Assembly: GCA_013373325.1 (NCBI GenBank)
Contig: JABXIA010000120.1
Span: 58,443 to 122,442, forward strand
Direction of reading: 5' to 3'
DNA length: 64,000 bases
Origin: Paracoccaceae bacterium
GTDB taxonomy: Bacteria; Pseudomonadota; Alphaproteobacteria; Rhodobacterales; Rhodobacteraceae
Shown here: positions 19,228 to 29,446 of the stretch, piece after piece
Numbering within the stretch: the stretch's first letter is position 1
Layout: every line of letters begins with the position of its first letter
The notes under the pieces: generated by a model
Seen by the model: only the letters and a program-made list of their open reading frames with translations
Database searches by the model: none
What the model was told of the DNA's origin: nothing
Program-made: the position numbers and the translations under genes

Positions 19228-20457
19228 ATGCCTGCCGAGCAATCTTTTCCAGAACTCTTCTCTTTCGTCCATGGCGTCGCGAATTGGCTGGGCTTCAGAC
19301 TTAATGAAGCCTCGCCGGAATGGCTGCATCCAGCAATGCATCTGGTTCTACTGCTGGCCCCGGCGCTGCTGGCAGTCTCTGCGGCTGCGCTGCTCGGCCG
19401 GGCGCTCCATTTGCGGCTTGCGCGTTCCTCCGCCAGCCTTGCGACCGCGTTGACCGTGTCCGTCGCCGGTCTTGACCGGAACCTAGTTACCCACATTGCC
19501 CGGACCACGCGCCGGCAGCAGTTTTTCCTACTGCTTCTGAGCCTGTCTTTATTGCCTGTGTTGTATCTATCGTTGGAACTGCCCAAGCAGATCGTGAATA
19601 ACGTATTGAGCAAATCGCACGCACCGCTGAGCCTGCTGGGATATGATCTGACTGCTACGCAGCATCTGGCAGTTCTAAGCGGTGTTTTTCTGCTGGCAAT
19701 CACGCTGAACGGTGTCGGGAAGTACTTGCTGAATGTGCTGAAAGGGCGGCTTGCCGAACGCTGTCTCAGACGTCTCCGGCTGCTCATCTATTGTCGTTGG
19801 CGCAAACAAGCCGGCCGCCCGCGAAAAAGCGAGCTTCCGCAAATTCTGGGGCAGGAAGCAGAGCCGATTGGCGGCTTTGCAGCGGATCTGGTTGCGCTTC
19901 CGGTGACCCAGGGCGGAACGTTGCTTACAATCCTGCTGTTCATGTTCATTCAGGATCCGATCCTGGGTGCTTCGGCACTGACTGTTCTGCCGCTGCAACT
20001 GTTTCTGCTGCCCTATTTGCAGCGTATCGTAAACCGGCTGAGCCGGGAACGTATTCAGGAGATGCGGAGACTTACCCGCGGTCTAACGGAACAGCTGAAC
20101 CCTGAACAGGACCGCCCCAGAGATGTGCTGCTTACAATGGCCTCGTTGCGGCAGTTGGAAGCGATCCGCAGACGGATCCACCGGGTGAAGTTCTTTGCCA
20201 AGGCGTTGAACAATTTCCTGACCGCTCTGACACCGTTCCTCTTTTATTCGCTAGGCGGGTACTTTGTGCTTGAGGAACGCATCACTCTGGGCGCTCTGAT
20301 CGCGGTATTGGCGGCGCATAAGGATTTCTCAGCTCCGCTGAAAGAGCTGTTCCGCTTTTATCAGCAGCTCGAAGATACCCGGATACGCTACAAGGAGATC
20401 CTGGGGTTTCTGTTGGAACCTCAGAAAGCGGATTTAATGCCGGCAGTGAAATGCTGA
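19228..20457 (+). CDS. ABC exporter-type transmembrane domain protein without nucleotide-binding domain
   Basis: 409 aa, multiple TM helices with ABC exporter-like loop (LPQILGQEAEPIGGFAADLVALPVTQGGTLL); no Walker A or signature motif. Confidence 0.7.
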   Translation: MPAEQSFPELFSFVHGVANWLGFRLNEASPEWLHPAMHLVLLLAPALLAVSAAALLGRALHLRLARSSASLATALTVSVAGLDRNLVTHIARTTRRQQFFLLLLSLSLLPVLYLSLELPKQIVNNVLSKSHAPLSLLGYDLTATQHLAVLSGVFLLAITLNGVGKYLLNVLKGRLAERCLRRLRLLIYCRWRKQAGRPRKSELPQILGQEAEPIGGFAADLVALPVTQGGTLLTILLFMFIQDPILGASALTVLPLQLFLLPYLQRIVNRLSRERIQEMRRLTRGLTEQLNPEQDRPRDVLLTMASLRQLEAIRRRIHRVKFFAKALNNFLTALTPFLFYSLGGYFVLEERITLGALIAVLAAHKDFSAPLKELFRFYQQLEDTRIRYKEILGFLLEPQKADLMPAVKC

Positions 20458-20521
20458 CATCCAGCAGCGCTGCAGCCCAGCCTTCTGGCGGAAGAAGCTA
20501 TGCTGGCAAGTCCGTCCGATC

Positions 20522-21052
20522 TCATTGGATCCCGTTTGCGCGCTGCAGCTCGCGCACGTAGCGTGTCACCAGGTTGACTTCGCCATCAGTCACTCCCGGC
20601 ACTGGCGGCATGTTTCCGAACCGCCAGTGATGTGCTCGTACGCCGTTTTTAGCAGCCAGCAGGAATGCGGTATCGGAGTGGTGGCTTGGCTCATAGATCT
20701 TGTGAACCAGCGGCGGGGCAACCCCTTCCTGACCAGCTGCGTTTTCGCCATGGCAGGATGCGCATTTGGCTTCAAAGATGCGTTTTCCGATCTGCGCGTT
20801 TTCAGAAAGGGTCTTGGGCAACTTCACCTCAACAATAGCCACGCCCTCCAATATGGCTTCCGCTGCTTCCGGGTTCTGCTCTGTTGGTCGGGAAACGCCC
20901 CACATGGCAAATCCGCCGATGGCAATCAGCGCTGTTGCAAGCAAAAGGCCCGTTCTGTTCATGTTTTCCCATCCAATTGTCAAAGCCGCCACCGTTGCGG
21001 GAGCTGTCCTAGCGGCCAATAGATTTGCGGCCTTCCAGCGCAGGAAGGTCAA
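20522..21052 (-). CDS. Class I c-type cytochrome
   Basis: CASCHGE haem motif, NGVRAHHWRFGNMPPVPGVTDGEVNLVTRYVRELQ distal Met region. Confidence 0.88.
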   Translation of the reverse strand: MTFLRWKAANLLAARTAPATVAALTIGWENMNRTGLLLATALIAIGGFAMWGVSRPTEQNPEAAEAILEGVAIVEVKLPKTLSENAQIGKRIFEAKCASCHGENAAGQEGVAPPLVHKIYEPSHHSDTAFLLAAKNGVRAHHWRFGNMPPVPGVTDGEVNLVTRYVRELQRANGIQ

Positions 21053-21103
21053 CGCCTGTACGGCCGGTGATTTGTATCGGTATGTATCCGAATATAGCCG
21101 GTC

Positions 21104-22483
21104 TCACTGTCCAAGCGGCAGCTTCAGCACGGCGCAGAGACCGCCCTCCGTCTGGTTGCGCAATGTGAGGCTGCCGCCATGCGCGCGCAGGATGGTGCGG
21201 GCAATCGACAGCCCCAGCCCGTGCCCGCCCGTTTCAAGCGAGCGAGAGTCTTCCAATCGCGTGAAGGGATCGAATACACGCTCCAAGTCAGTTTCCGGAA
21301 TACCCGGTCCTGGGTCCGACACAGTGATTACGGCGCCACCGTCCTGTAATCGATATTCAACCTGCGCCGCGCCGCCATACCTCAGCGCGTTTTCAATCAC
21401 ATTGCGCAGAGCCCTGCGCATGGCGTTCTGCCGCAGGCAGATCTGGACGGGATCCCCAGGCAGCAGTTCAAAACCGTTCAGCATGTCGCTTCGTAAAGCC
21501 TGGAGAAAACTGCCCAGCTCGCAATCTTCAGGCTTTTCTGCGTCCGCCAAACCACGGGCAAAGGAGAGTGTTGTTTCGACCATGCTCTGCATCTCCCCGA
21601 TAAGGGATATCATGCTACTGCGGGTTTCATCGTCTTCCACAAACTCTGCCCGCACCCGCATTGCTGTCAGCGGCGAGCGCAGGTCGTGGCCTAAGGCGGC
21701 CAGCATCCGGGTGCGCTCGGCAACGAGGCTGGTTATTCGATGCTGCATCCTGTTGAACGCATGGATGAGTTCTTGTACCTCCAGAGGCCCGTCTGCGGGA
21801 AGCGGTTCAGTAGCTTCCTCACCCCCCAGGTTTTCAGCCGCTGAGGAAAGCATGCGCAGCGGAGCCGTGACACGGGTCAGCACAAACAGAAAAATTGCAG
21901 CCAGGATGAAGCCTGCGCTGAGGGCAAAGGTGATCGTCGGCTGTAAGGACCATTGCAGCGGTGGCCGCTCGAACAATGTCTCTGCGTTCAGCCATTGGCC
22001 ATCGCTCAGCGCAATTGACAGGTTCAATTCAATTGCCAGCATCTGGCCGCGCATCATTTCCCGATGGATCTCAGCCATCTCTGGTTCCAGATAGGGAAGT
22101 GGCAGTCCAGCACTATCAGTCTCGTGCAGTTCAGCCCGGATCTCCCGGTTGGTGTCTCCACCCAGAAGTGCGCGAACCCGTGCCTCGGCAGCACCATCAG
22201 TGTCATGTGAAGTGTGCGTTACGGCCGGGCTGCCGCTAAGTTCGAAACGCACCAGGGGAGAATTGGCAGCCCGGACAATCGAGGGATGGAGGGACGGGGG
22301 AGCTTCTTCAATCAGCCTCGCGACATTGGCTGCCCTGCCGGCTGCCTCGGTGCTCATCGCAGCCCGGATCGCTAGGCTGCGTTCCCCAGACAAGAAAAAC
22401 AGGCTTACGCCTTGTGCGGCGGCCAGCGCCAGCACGACCAAAAGCACTAACTGCGACCGCAATCTGCGCGGAACAAAACTCAT
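21104..22483 (-). CDS. Sensor histidine kinase
   Basis: HAMP, ALGHDLRSPLTAMRVRAEF H-box, GGHGLGLSIA G-box. Confidence 0.93.
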   Translation of the reverse strand: MSFVPRRLRSQLVLLVVLALAAAQGVSLFFLSGERSLAIRAAMSTEAAGRAANVARLIEEAPPSLHPSIVRAANSPLVRFELSGSPAVTHTSHDTDGAAEARVRALLGGDTNREIRAELHETDSAGLPLPYLEPEMAEIHREMMRGQMLAIELNLSIALSDGQWLNAETLFERPPLQWSLQPTITFALSAGFILAAIFLFVLTRVTAPLRMLSSAAENLGGEEATEPLPADGPLEVQELIHAFNRMQHRITSLVAERTRMLAALGHDLRSPLTAMRVRAEFVEDDETRSSMISLIGEMQSMVETTLSFARGLADAEKPEDCELGSFLQALRSDMLNGFELLPGDPVQICLRQNAMRRALRNVIENALRYGGAAQVEYRLQDGGAVITVSDPGPGIPETDLERVFDPFTRLEDSRSLETGGHGLGLSIARTILRAHGGSLTLRNQTEGGLCAVLKLPLGQ

Positions 22484-23205
22484 TGATCCAAAACCTCAAT
22501 ATCCACGGACAGGCAGTATCCGCCATTGCGAACCGTGGTAATCAGGCGCGGGCGCAAGAGATCACTCTCTATCTTGCGGCGGAGGCGGCTGATCTGGTTG
22601 TCAATTGTCCGATCCATTGGCGCCGCTGCCCGGCCAGCGGTCAGATCCATCAACTGATCGCGGCTCAGTACCAGGCGGTTACGCTCTAGCAGCGCGACCA
22701 GCAGCTTGAATTCGGAGCCGGTCAAAGCCGTCTCTTGTCCTGCGCTGTCGAGGATCACCCGCCTGTCGCTATCCAAGACCCATTGCCCGAATTTCACACG
22801 TTTTCCTGCTAATCGGCCTGCGGGTGGTTCTTCCTTTGCTGTACGGCGCAGGATTGCCCGGATGCGAGCCAGCAGCTCGCGCGGGTTAAAGGGTTTGGCC
22901 AAGTAATCGTCTGCACCGGTCTCCAGCCCGGTGATCCGATCGTGCTCCTCGCCCAAGGCGGTCAACAGCAGCACAGGCAATTGCCCTTCTTGAGACAAGC
23001 GTTTGCAAACAGACAGCCCGTCCTCACCTGGCATCATCACATCCAGAACAACCAGATCGAAGCTTCCGGAAGTGAGCATCGCGTCCATTTCTTCGGCGTC
23101 TTTGGCGGCGGAGGACCGCATGCCGTTTTTCTCCAGGTAACGTGTGACCGCAGACCGGATTTCGCGGTGATCGTCGACCACCAGAATATGGGGTGTGTTG
23201 CTCAT
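22480..23205 (-). CDS. OmpR-family response regulator
   Basis: VVDDHREIRSA, DLVVLDVMMPGEDG, winged HTH DNQISRLRRKIE; overlaps kinase by 4 nt. Confidence 0.95.
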   Translation of the reverse strand: MSNTPHILVVDDHREIRSAVTRYLEKNGMRSSAAKDAEEMDAMLTSGSFDLVVLDVMMPGEDGLSVCKRLSQEGQLPVLLLTALGEEHDRITGLETGADDYLAKPFNPRELLARIRAILRRTAKEEPPAGRLAGKRVKFGQWVLDSDRRVILDSAGQETALTGSEFKLLVALLERNRLVLSRDQLMDLTAGRAAAPMDRTIDNQISRLRRKIESDLLRPRLITTVRNGGYCLSVDIEVLDQ

Positions 23206-23412
23206 ATTTGTTTGAAATATACCAACACTGCGGCAAGGTTCGAGAGAGATTTGTCGCGAAGTGTATCAGAGGCAGCTTCGCTTGCTTCTCTGCTTGCGCA
23301 GAAATGGAAACGCACAGCAGCGAGCGAGCAGTGTTGTCCGTCGTCAGGGATTTTGGGACAGATGGCGGCCTCATCTAAGAGAGGGTCTGGCTCATCTGGT
23401 AGCTGTGATTAT

Positions 23413-23835
23413 GCGGCGGATTTGTGGTAAAGCAAGCGCCGGTTTTCGATGGTCTTCCGTTTGATCCTCTCTCGTTGTTTCAGAATGCTTTCGCCGCGTC
23501 CGAAGTAGACACCGACCGGGGTGAAGTTTTGCAGGCTCTCGTGATAGCGCCGGTGGTTGTAATGATCGATAAAGCTGTCGATCTGCTGACGGAGGTCACC
23601 TGGTAGGTAGTAGTTTTCCAGCAGGAGGCGGTTTTGAGGGTCTGATGCCATCGCTCGATCTTACCCTGAGGCTACAGGAGATATCGCGCGCCGCGCACAT
23701 GGTCCAACTGCTGGTCTTCCAGCCAGTCAGCCAGTTCACTGGAGATGTAACTGGCACCATTATCCGAGAGCAGGCGCGGTTAGTGCAGAACCATCGCCTG
23801 ATTACAACCCGAAGCCTGCAGTACCAATGTCGGCT
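23413..23835 (-). pseudogene. IS3-family transposase remnant (C-terminal integrase core)
   Basis: LQASGCNQAMVLH*PRLLSDNGASYISSELADWLEDQQLDHVRGARYLL*PQGKIERWHQTLK(frameshift)NRLLLENYYLPGDLRQQIDSFIDHYNHRRYHESLQNFTPVGVYFGRGESILKQRERIKRKTIENRRLLYHKSAA. Confidence 0.85.
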
Positions 23836-24178
23836 TCCTGCAGCACTGCTGCCGTTCCTGGCTGTCCTTCCTGCGCTCGCGGCGAAGGACACCTCCGTCC
23901 GGCTCCTCGTTAGCAGGCCATGACCGCAGCGAAAGGGCGGTTCGAATTCCGCCCCTCGGACTGACTTTCAACGACCGGTTTGGCGACACATGCTGCTTCA
24001 CAGCGAAAACAACGCCGCACCCCCGAGCGAATGCTGCGTCAGCAAACACAGAGAAAGGCAACGGCAGCAAAGTCCCGCTCTCCGAACATACGCACCGAAA
24101 GCAGCGAAGGGCCGGTGCTTGAGCAACTCAGCGCGCTCAATTTCTCGCAGCATGATGGCAAAGCTGTCTTTGTCAGCG

Positions 24179-24874
24179 CTAGTAGTTCACCTGTTCGAAG
24201 CCATAGTTGCCCTCATAGTCACGCCAATCGACGAAGACAGATCGGTGATAGATACCCGGGCAATTCTGGCCCCAACGTTCAAGTCCCACATGGGCCTCGG
24301 GCAGGGCAGTTATGGAAGATCGCTGCCATGAGAAATCGCCTTGGGTCCCGTAGGTGCCGAGGACCACGGTCGCGCTTCGGTTACAATCCCCATCGCGCCC
24401 GGACTCGTGCTGTCGTGCATACCGTACATCGAAGACGCGGATGGACCGCACGAAATTGAACTCTGGCCCGCTGATATCGATGTCCGCGCGGTCCTGAACA
24501 AGCCGCAGGGTGAAGTCTGTGGGAACGAGATTATCTACTGGCAAGGATTGGAGCGGTCGACGGCTGTCGGTCCGGTACAAGGCTTCAATTATGCGGTCAG
24601 CGTTGTTTGATTGCCGATCGCTCTCATAGGACGCGCCCATGGGACAGCGCCAGATTTGCAGCGGCGGTTCCACTGGCCAAGGCGTAATCCGCCGGATGAA
24701 CTCGGCGCGGGCTCGGGCGCAAGGGACGGAAGCGGGCCAGCCGCCAGACAGACACAAGAGGATCGCGCAATCGATCGGGTAGGTCTGCGCGCGGGCGGGT
24801 GCCGGCAGCGAAAAGCTTGTCACGGCCAAAGCGACTGCGACCGAGGGGAGGAGCTTCTTGAGTAAATGGCGCAT
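24179..24874 (-). CDS. Exported hypothetical protein, conjugation-region type
   Basis: Signal peptide MRHLLKKLLPSVAVALAVTSFSLPAPARAQ; shares promoter-type element with the T4SS operon. ORF open to 24949. Confidence 0.6.
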   Translation of the reverse strand: MRHLLKKLLPSVAVALAVTSFSLPAPARAQTYPIDCAILLCLSGGWPASVPCARARAEFIRRITPWPVEPPLQIWRCPMGASYESDRQSNNADRIIEALYRTDSRRPLQSLPVDNLVPTDFTLRLVQDRADIDISGPEFNFVRSIRVFDVRYARQHESGRDGDCNRSATVVLGTYGTQGDFSWQRSSITALPEAHVGLERWGQNCPGIYHRSVFVDWRDYEGNYGFEQVNY

Positions 24875-24912
24875 ACTGGGGGACCTCCGTGAGAGGAGTT
24901 CAGCATACATAC

Positions 24913-24926
24913 GATAATATACTATC
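24913..24926. promoter_or_regulatory. GATAATATACTATC imperfect palindrome, second copy of the T4SS-upstream element
   Basis: 13/14 match to 7141-7154 plus flanking similarity. Confidence 0.5.
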
Positions 24927-25206
24927 GCAACGCAAAATATAAAACGCATAATGAAGTTTATGTTAATTATGGTGGTGAACGCCCAGATATCTGAGAGTCG
25001 TTCTTTTATTAATTTTTGGAGAGTTTCTGTCGCCGAAACTTCCAGAAAGCGACCAATTTCAACATTGGCTTTCCCGCGAAGCAGGATCGGTCAACAGGCG
25101 CTGCAATAACGCGCAATACAATGCCTCCCACATCGCCCAATAGCCCGAGCCTCCAAAAATGGCTGATCCTAGTTTATCTTGACGCATTGGGTCATAACCC
25201 ATTCTC

Positions 25207-25689
25207 GTGCCGACAAGATCAAGAGAGAGATCACAGTTGTTAGTTTCGATAGCCATATCTGTCGCACTCTTTGTCGCAACAGCCTATCTGCATTTGGTAT
25301 CCCTGCGCTTCTGCTCCGGCCACATGGCATCCATTCCGATGTGGCCGCATACGCGCGTTCTGTCTATCGTGAGTCTGTTGTTTGTCACCCATCTGTTCCA
25401 GATCGGGCTCTTCGCAGGCGGCTTCTGGATTGCGGGGGCGTGGTTCGGGATCGGTGGCTTTGAGGGACCCGATATGGCACACCCGCTCGACTATCTATAT
25501 TTCTCGGCTGTCATGTACACATCGCTCGGGATTGGCGATATCGTCCCAACCGGACATATGAGGTTTATCGCCGGTGTCGAGGCCCTCAACGGGCTCCTGC
25601 TGATTGCCTGGTCCGCATCCTTCCTGTTTGCGATGATGAACCGCCTGTGGGACTGGGAGCCTTGTGTCGAGCCCAAAGACGAGGAGTGA
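25207..25689 (+). CDS. Small ion-channel (two-TM pore) protein
   Basis: YFSAVMYTSLGIGDIVPTGHMRFIAGVEALNGLLLIAWSASFLF resembles a K+ channel pore (TSLGIGD). Confidence 0.7.
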   Translation: MPTRSRERSQLLVSIAISVALFVATAYLHLVSLRFCSGHMASIPMWPHTRVLSIVSLLFVTHLFQIGLFAGGFWIAGAWFGIGGFEGPDMAHPLDYLYFSAVMYTSLGIGDIVPTGHMRFIAGVEALNGLLLIAWSASFLFAMMNRLWDWEPCVEPKDEE

Positions 25690-25715
25690 GGCATCCGTTC
25701 TAGGGGCTCAACCAA

Positions 25716-26858
25716 TCAGCGCATCTTGAACGCAATGATGCCGAGCAATGCGGCGAAAGCTGAACTGCTCACAACGGCGAGTTTTGCCGTTGCGGCGATC
25801 GGAGTTGCATCGAATGCCGCACCGACGATGAACAAGCTCATGGTGAAACCGACGCCAGCCAGCAGTGAGACCCTAATGACGTCCCGCATCGAGGTGCCGG
25901 GCGGGAGTGTTCCGATGCCGAGGCGAAGCGCCAGAAGTGTTCCGCCGAGAATTCCCAAAGGCTTACCGACAATCAAAGCAATCGCAATGCCGATTGCGAC
26001 AGACCATGCCTGTGGGTCAGCAGGAGCAAAATCCATCATGACGCCGCCGTTGAAGAATGTGAAGATTGGCACAACAAAGAGCAGAGCAACTGGCGAAACG
26101 CGCCGCTCGGCGCGCGCTGTCGCTCTTGGCGGAAACGACGACAGCGGCAATGAAAACCCGACAATTGCCCCTGCAATGGCTCCTTCGAGACCGGTCAGTA
26201 TAAGTCCTGCCCAGAGAACGCAGCCGAAGGCGAGGTAAGGCAAGAGAGATGCCCTTCGGGTTCGATTGAGCAGAAATAGACCTGCTAAGCCGCCAACCAC
26301 CACCCAAAGCGGCCAAAACTGATCGAACGCTCCGTAGAACAATGCGATGACAATTACTGCGCCAAGGTCGTCGAAAATCGCTGCGGCTGTGGCAAAGGCG
26401 ATGACCGCAGGGTCAACCCGGCCCGAAAACAGCGAGAGGACGCCAAGGACCAAGACGATGTCTGTCGCAATCGGGATTGCCCAGCCACGCAGGGCGACGG
26501 CATCTCCGGCATTGAGCCCGAAGTAGATCGCTGCCGGCACAATCATGCCCCCAAGCGCCGCACTTGCCGGAAGCATGGCCGCACCGGGTTCGGTCAGCGC
26601 CCCACGGGTCAGCTCAAGATTTGTGTGAAGACCGATGAGAAAGAAGAAGACCGTCAGAAGGCCCTGATTGATCCACTCGATCAGAGGGGCTTCGATTGCC
26701 CAGTCGCCCGCCCCAACCCGCAGAGGCAGGTGATGCACAATCGCGTAGATGTCCGCCAGCGGCGAGTTCGCGGCCACTATACCCAGAGCAAGACCGACGA
26801 GCATGGCGAACCCCGCGCGCCGCCCGTCGCGAACCGATTGCGTGGCAACATCCGTCAA
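25716..26858 (-). CDS. nhaA: Na+/H+ antiporter NhaA
   Basis: GWAIPIATDIVLVLGVLSLF, FAAAAIFDDLGAVIVIALFY motifs. Confidence 0.95.
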   Translation of the reverse strand: MTDVATQSVRDGRRAGFAMLVGLALGIVAANSPLADIYAIVHHLPLRVGAGDWAIEAPLIEWINQGLLTVFFFLIGLHTNLELTRGALTEPGAAMLPASAALGGMIVPAAIYFGLNAGDAVALRGWAIPIATDIVLVLGVLSLFSGRVDPAVIAFATAAAIFDDLGAVIVIALFYGAFDQFWPLWVVVGGLAGLFLLNRTRRASLLPYLAFGCVLWAGLILTGLEGAIAGAIVGFSLPLSSFPPRATARAERRVSPVALLFVVPIFTFFNGGVMMDFAPADPQAWSVAIGIAIALIVGKPLGILGGTLLALRLGIGTLPPGTSMRDVIRVSLLAGVGFTMSLFIVGAAFDATPIAATAKLAVVSSSAFAALLGIIAFKMR

Positions 26859-28189
26859 CTGTGGGCGGGCTCATCTTGCGGCGCCAGCCAGCGCGACAGG
26901 TAGGCGCGTTCGAACAGAAAGACTCCCGCGATCGTAAGGGCCGCGTAGGCGACAATCGCGGGATCGCTTTGTAATTTCATGGCAGTGAACGCGACCAGAA
27001 CGATCGCATCAAACCCGAGTGCTGCAAGAATGATGACACCCGAGGCACCGATCTCTGCCCTGCGGTAGCGCCAGACACCCCAATGCACGGCCATATCCAT
27101 CATCAGATAGAAGAACGCACCCAACGACGCGATGCGGCTCAGATCGAAAAACACAGCAAGGAAGGATGCGATCACCACGGTGTAAACCAGCGTATGCCGC
27201 TGGATCGGACCGGACATGCCGAAGTGACTATGCGGGATCATCTTCATATCCGTCAGCATCGCAAGCATCCGCGAGACCGCAAAGACACTCGCCAGCACGG
27301 CAGACGCCGTGGCGACGACGGCCAGCAGGACCGTCAGCAGGAAGCCTACCTGCCCCAATGCCGGTTCCGCCGCCTCGGCCAGCGAATAGTCCTTGGCGGC
27401 AATGATCTCGTCTATGGTCAGGCTGGACCCGACACCGAAGGCCACGAGCAGATAGACGACGACGCACAGCGCAATCGAAATCATGATCGCGCGCCCCACG
27501 TTGCGGTTGGGATCGGTGATCTCGGCGCCGCTGTTGGTGATCGTCGTGAACCCCTTGAACGCAAGAATGGCAAGCGCGACCGAGGCGACGAAACCCATCG
27601 GGCCGAAATCCACAGCGTCCCGCGACGCGGCTGCAAATTCAAACCCGCTCGACCACAGGGCCGCGATCCCGAAGAGCGCGATGCCCCCGATCTTGATTGC
27701 GGCCATGACCATCGAGAACAGCCCAATTGACCGGTTGCCCGCGATGTTTACGACGAAGGCGAAAAGGATTACCCCAACGGCCAGGATGGGCACCAGCGGC
27801 CCGCCCTCGATATCGAACGGACGCAAAAGATAGGTGGCAAAGGTCCTTGCGACGAGGCTTTCCGCGATCACCATGCTGAGCGCCATTAGAAGCGCCGCCC
27901 CAGCCGCAACTGCCCCCGGTCCGTAGCATTTTTGCAGGATCATCCCGATCCCCCCTGCCGAGGGCCAGGCGTTGGACATCTTGATGTAGCTGTAGGAACT
28001 GAACCCGGTGACGATCGCGCCGATGATGAACGCAATGGGAAAGAACGGCCCGGCCAGTTCGGCGATCTGCCCGGTCAGAGCAAAGATCCCTGCCCCGATC
28101 ATCACGCCCGTGCCCATGGCAACCGCGCCGCCCAAAGTAATGGAGTTCTTCTTGTAGCCGTCGCCGCCGTGGTCGTGCTCATGGTTCAT
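26855..28189 (-). CDS. APC-superfamily amino acid permease
   Basis: GGAVAMGTGVMIGAGIFALTGQIAELAGP and 12-TM pattern. Confidence 0.92.
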   Translation of the reverse strand: MNHEHDHGGDGYKKNSITLGGAVAMGTGVMIGAGIFALTGQIAELAGPFFPIAFIIGAIVTGFSSYSYIKMSNAWPSAGGIGMILQKCYGPGAVAAGAALLMALSMVIAESLVARTFATYLLRPFDIEGGPLVPILAVGVILFAFVVNIAGNRSIGLFSMVMAAIKIGGIALFGIAALWSSGFEFAAASRDAVDFGPMGFVASVALAILAFKGFTTITNSGAEITDPNRNVGRAIMISIALCVVVYLLVAFGVGSSLTIDEIIAAKDYSLAEAAEPALGQVGFLLTVLLAVVATASAVLASVFAVSRMLAMLTDMKMIPHSHFGMSGPIQRHTLVYTVVIASFLAVFFDLSRIASLGAFFYLMMDMAVHWGVWRYRRAEIGASGVIILAALGFDAIVLVAFTAMKLQSDPAIVAYAALTIAGVFLFERAYLSRWLAPQDEPAHS

Positions 28190-28213
28190 GATTTGCCCCG
28201 TCTTTCCTGTTTC

Positions 28214-29305
28214 TTAGTTCGGCCTTTGCCAAGCGTTTGTGTGTATGGCCACTCCGCCTGCTAAGTGGCGACGCAAACCGCTCAGCGCCTGCTCCAGATC
28301 AAGGTGATCAACAATGGAATTGGCCCCTGCGTGTCGTGCATCGCTGGACCGCATTGCCTCAAGTGTCACCAATATCATCGCAGCCGTCAAATCAGCCTGA
28401 TCGCCACCTTCGAACAGGTTCGCGGCGATCTCTTTGCCTTCGCAATCGAACGCAACCGCCGCAATCCGTGTTCGTAATTGCCCGAATTGCGGCAGCCACT
28501 GTGAAAGCTTTGTCATTTGCCGGGGATGCTCTGACATCCAACGTCCGAGCCTAAGCCGTTGTGCCACTGCAAACAGGCGTGTGACAAATGGCGGATCGAC
28601 GGCCAGGTAATGGTGAACACGGAGTTCGAGTCCGCCAGGATGAATACCCTCATCGGGAAACGCCACATCGAGCGCCAGTCTCGGCGCCTCGTTCTGTGCG
28701 AAACTGAACCTCCAGGGGTGCGTGCCTGGAAACACAGACCGGCCCGTCACCGGATCGTCATAAGGCTGTCCAAGCGTCCGAAAGAACCACTCGGCCGCCG
28801 CCTGTCCATAGTGACGGCCCATACCAAGCTCGACTCCGATACGCAGCGTCTCTACCCGTTTGTCGCTTGCCAGAGCTGCCGCCATCAATGTGCTGAGACC
28901 CGGAGCAGTTCCAACACCCGTCACAAGACACCCGTTTGTCCCGTCCGCCGCCCGGATCAGGGCGTGGACATAGCTCGGCGTCGCCGATGTATCGAGCACC
29001 GTACCGCCTCTTGCGAGAATTTCAGCGACCAGCCCCGGCGGTGTCGCTTCGGTCAGATTTACGACCATGGCGTCGTCGGGAAGTGAATGGGCCGCGTCGG
29101 GGCGCGCCACGTCGAGGGCTGTGTAAACCACGTTTTCATGCGCCGTTTCAACCGCACGGTTTCGCCTGGAAACCGCCCAAACCTTCCATTCCTGATGGTC
29201 GGAAAGGAGGCGAACAAGCCGCGACCCGACATCACCGGATCCTCCGAGGATCACCAGATTGCTCACTCCGTTCACCCTCTTGGTCTCGGCGCTTCTAAAT
29301 CGCAA
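28214..29305 (-). CDS. Saccharopine dehydrogenase-like NAD(P)-binding protein
   Basis: LVILGGSGDVGSRLVRLLSD Rossmann motif; start may be internal (about 29266). Confidence 0.8.
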   Translation of the reverse strand: MRFRSAETKRVNGVSNLVILGGSGDVGSRLVRLLSDHQEWKVWAVSRRNRAVETAHENVVYTALDVARPDAAHSLPDDAMVVNLTEATPPGLVAEILARGGTVLDTSATPSYVHALIRAADGTNGCLVTGVGTAPGLSTLMAAALASDKRVETLRIGVELGMGRHYGQAAAEWFFRTLGQPYDDPVTGRSVFPGTHPWRFSFAQNEAPRLALDVAFPDEGIHPGGLELRVHHYLAVDPPFVTRLFAVAQRLRLGRWMSEHPRQMTKLSQWLPQFGQLRTRIAAVAFDCEGKEIAANLFEGGDQADLTAAMILVTLEAMRSSDARHAGANSIVDHLDLEQALSGLRRHLAGGVAIHTNAWQRPN

Positions 29306-29446
29306 ATCCGTCTTGCATTTCCGATATCAAACTCAATCTTCGATCAATTCGCAGGCGAGCGCTCGATCGTCGGCAAAAACTGACGCCGCTCCGGTTTCCC
29401 GATAGCCAGCTTGCGCTCTGCAAAAAACGGAACAGAACGCTTGCGT

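Noticed and set aside
20766-22094. 442-aa plus-strand ORF
   Set aside because: Antisense to cytochrome c and histidine kinase genes; Ser/Arg-rich shadow translation.
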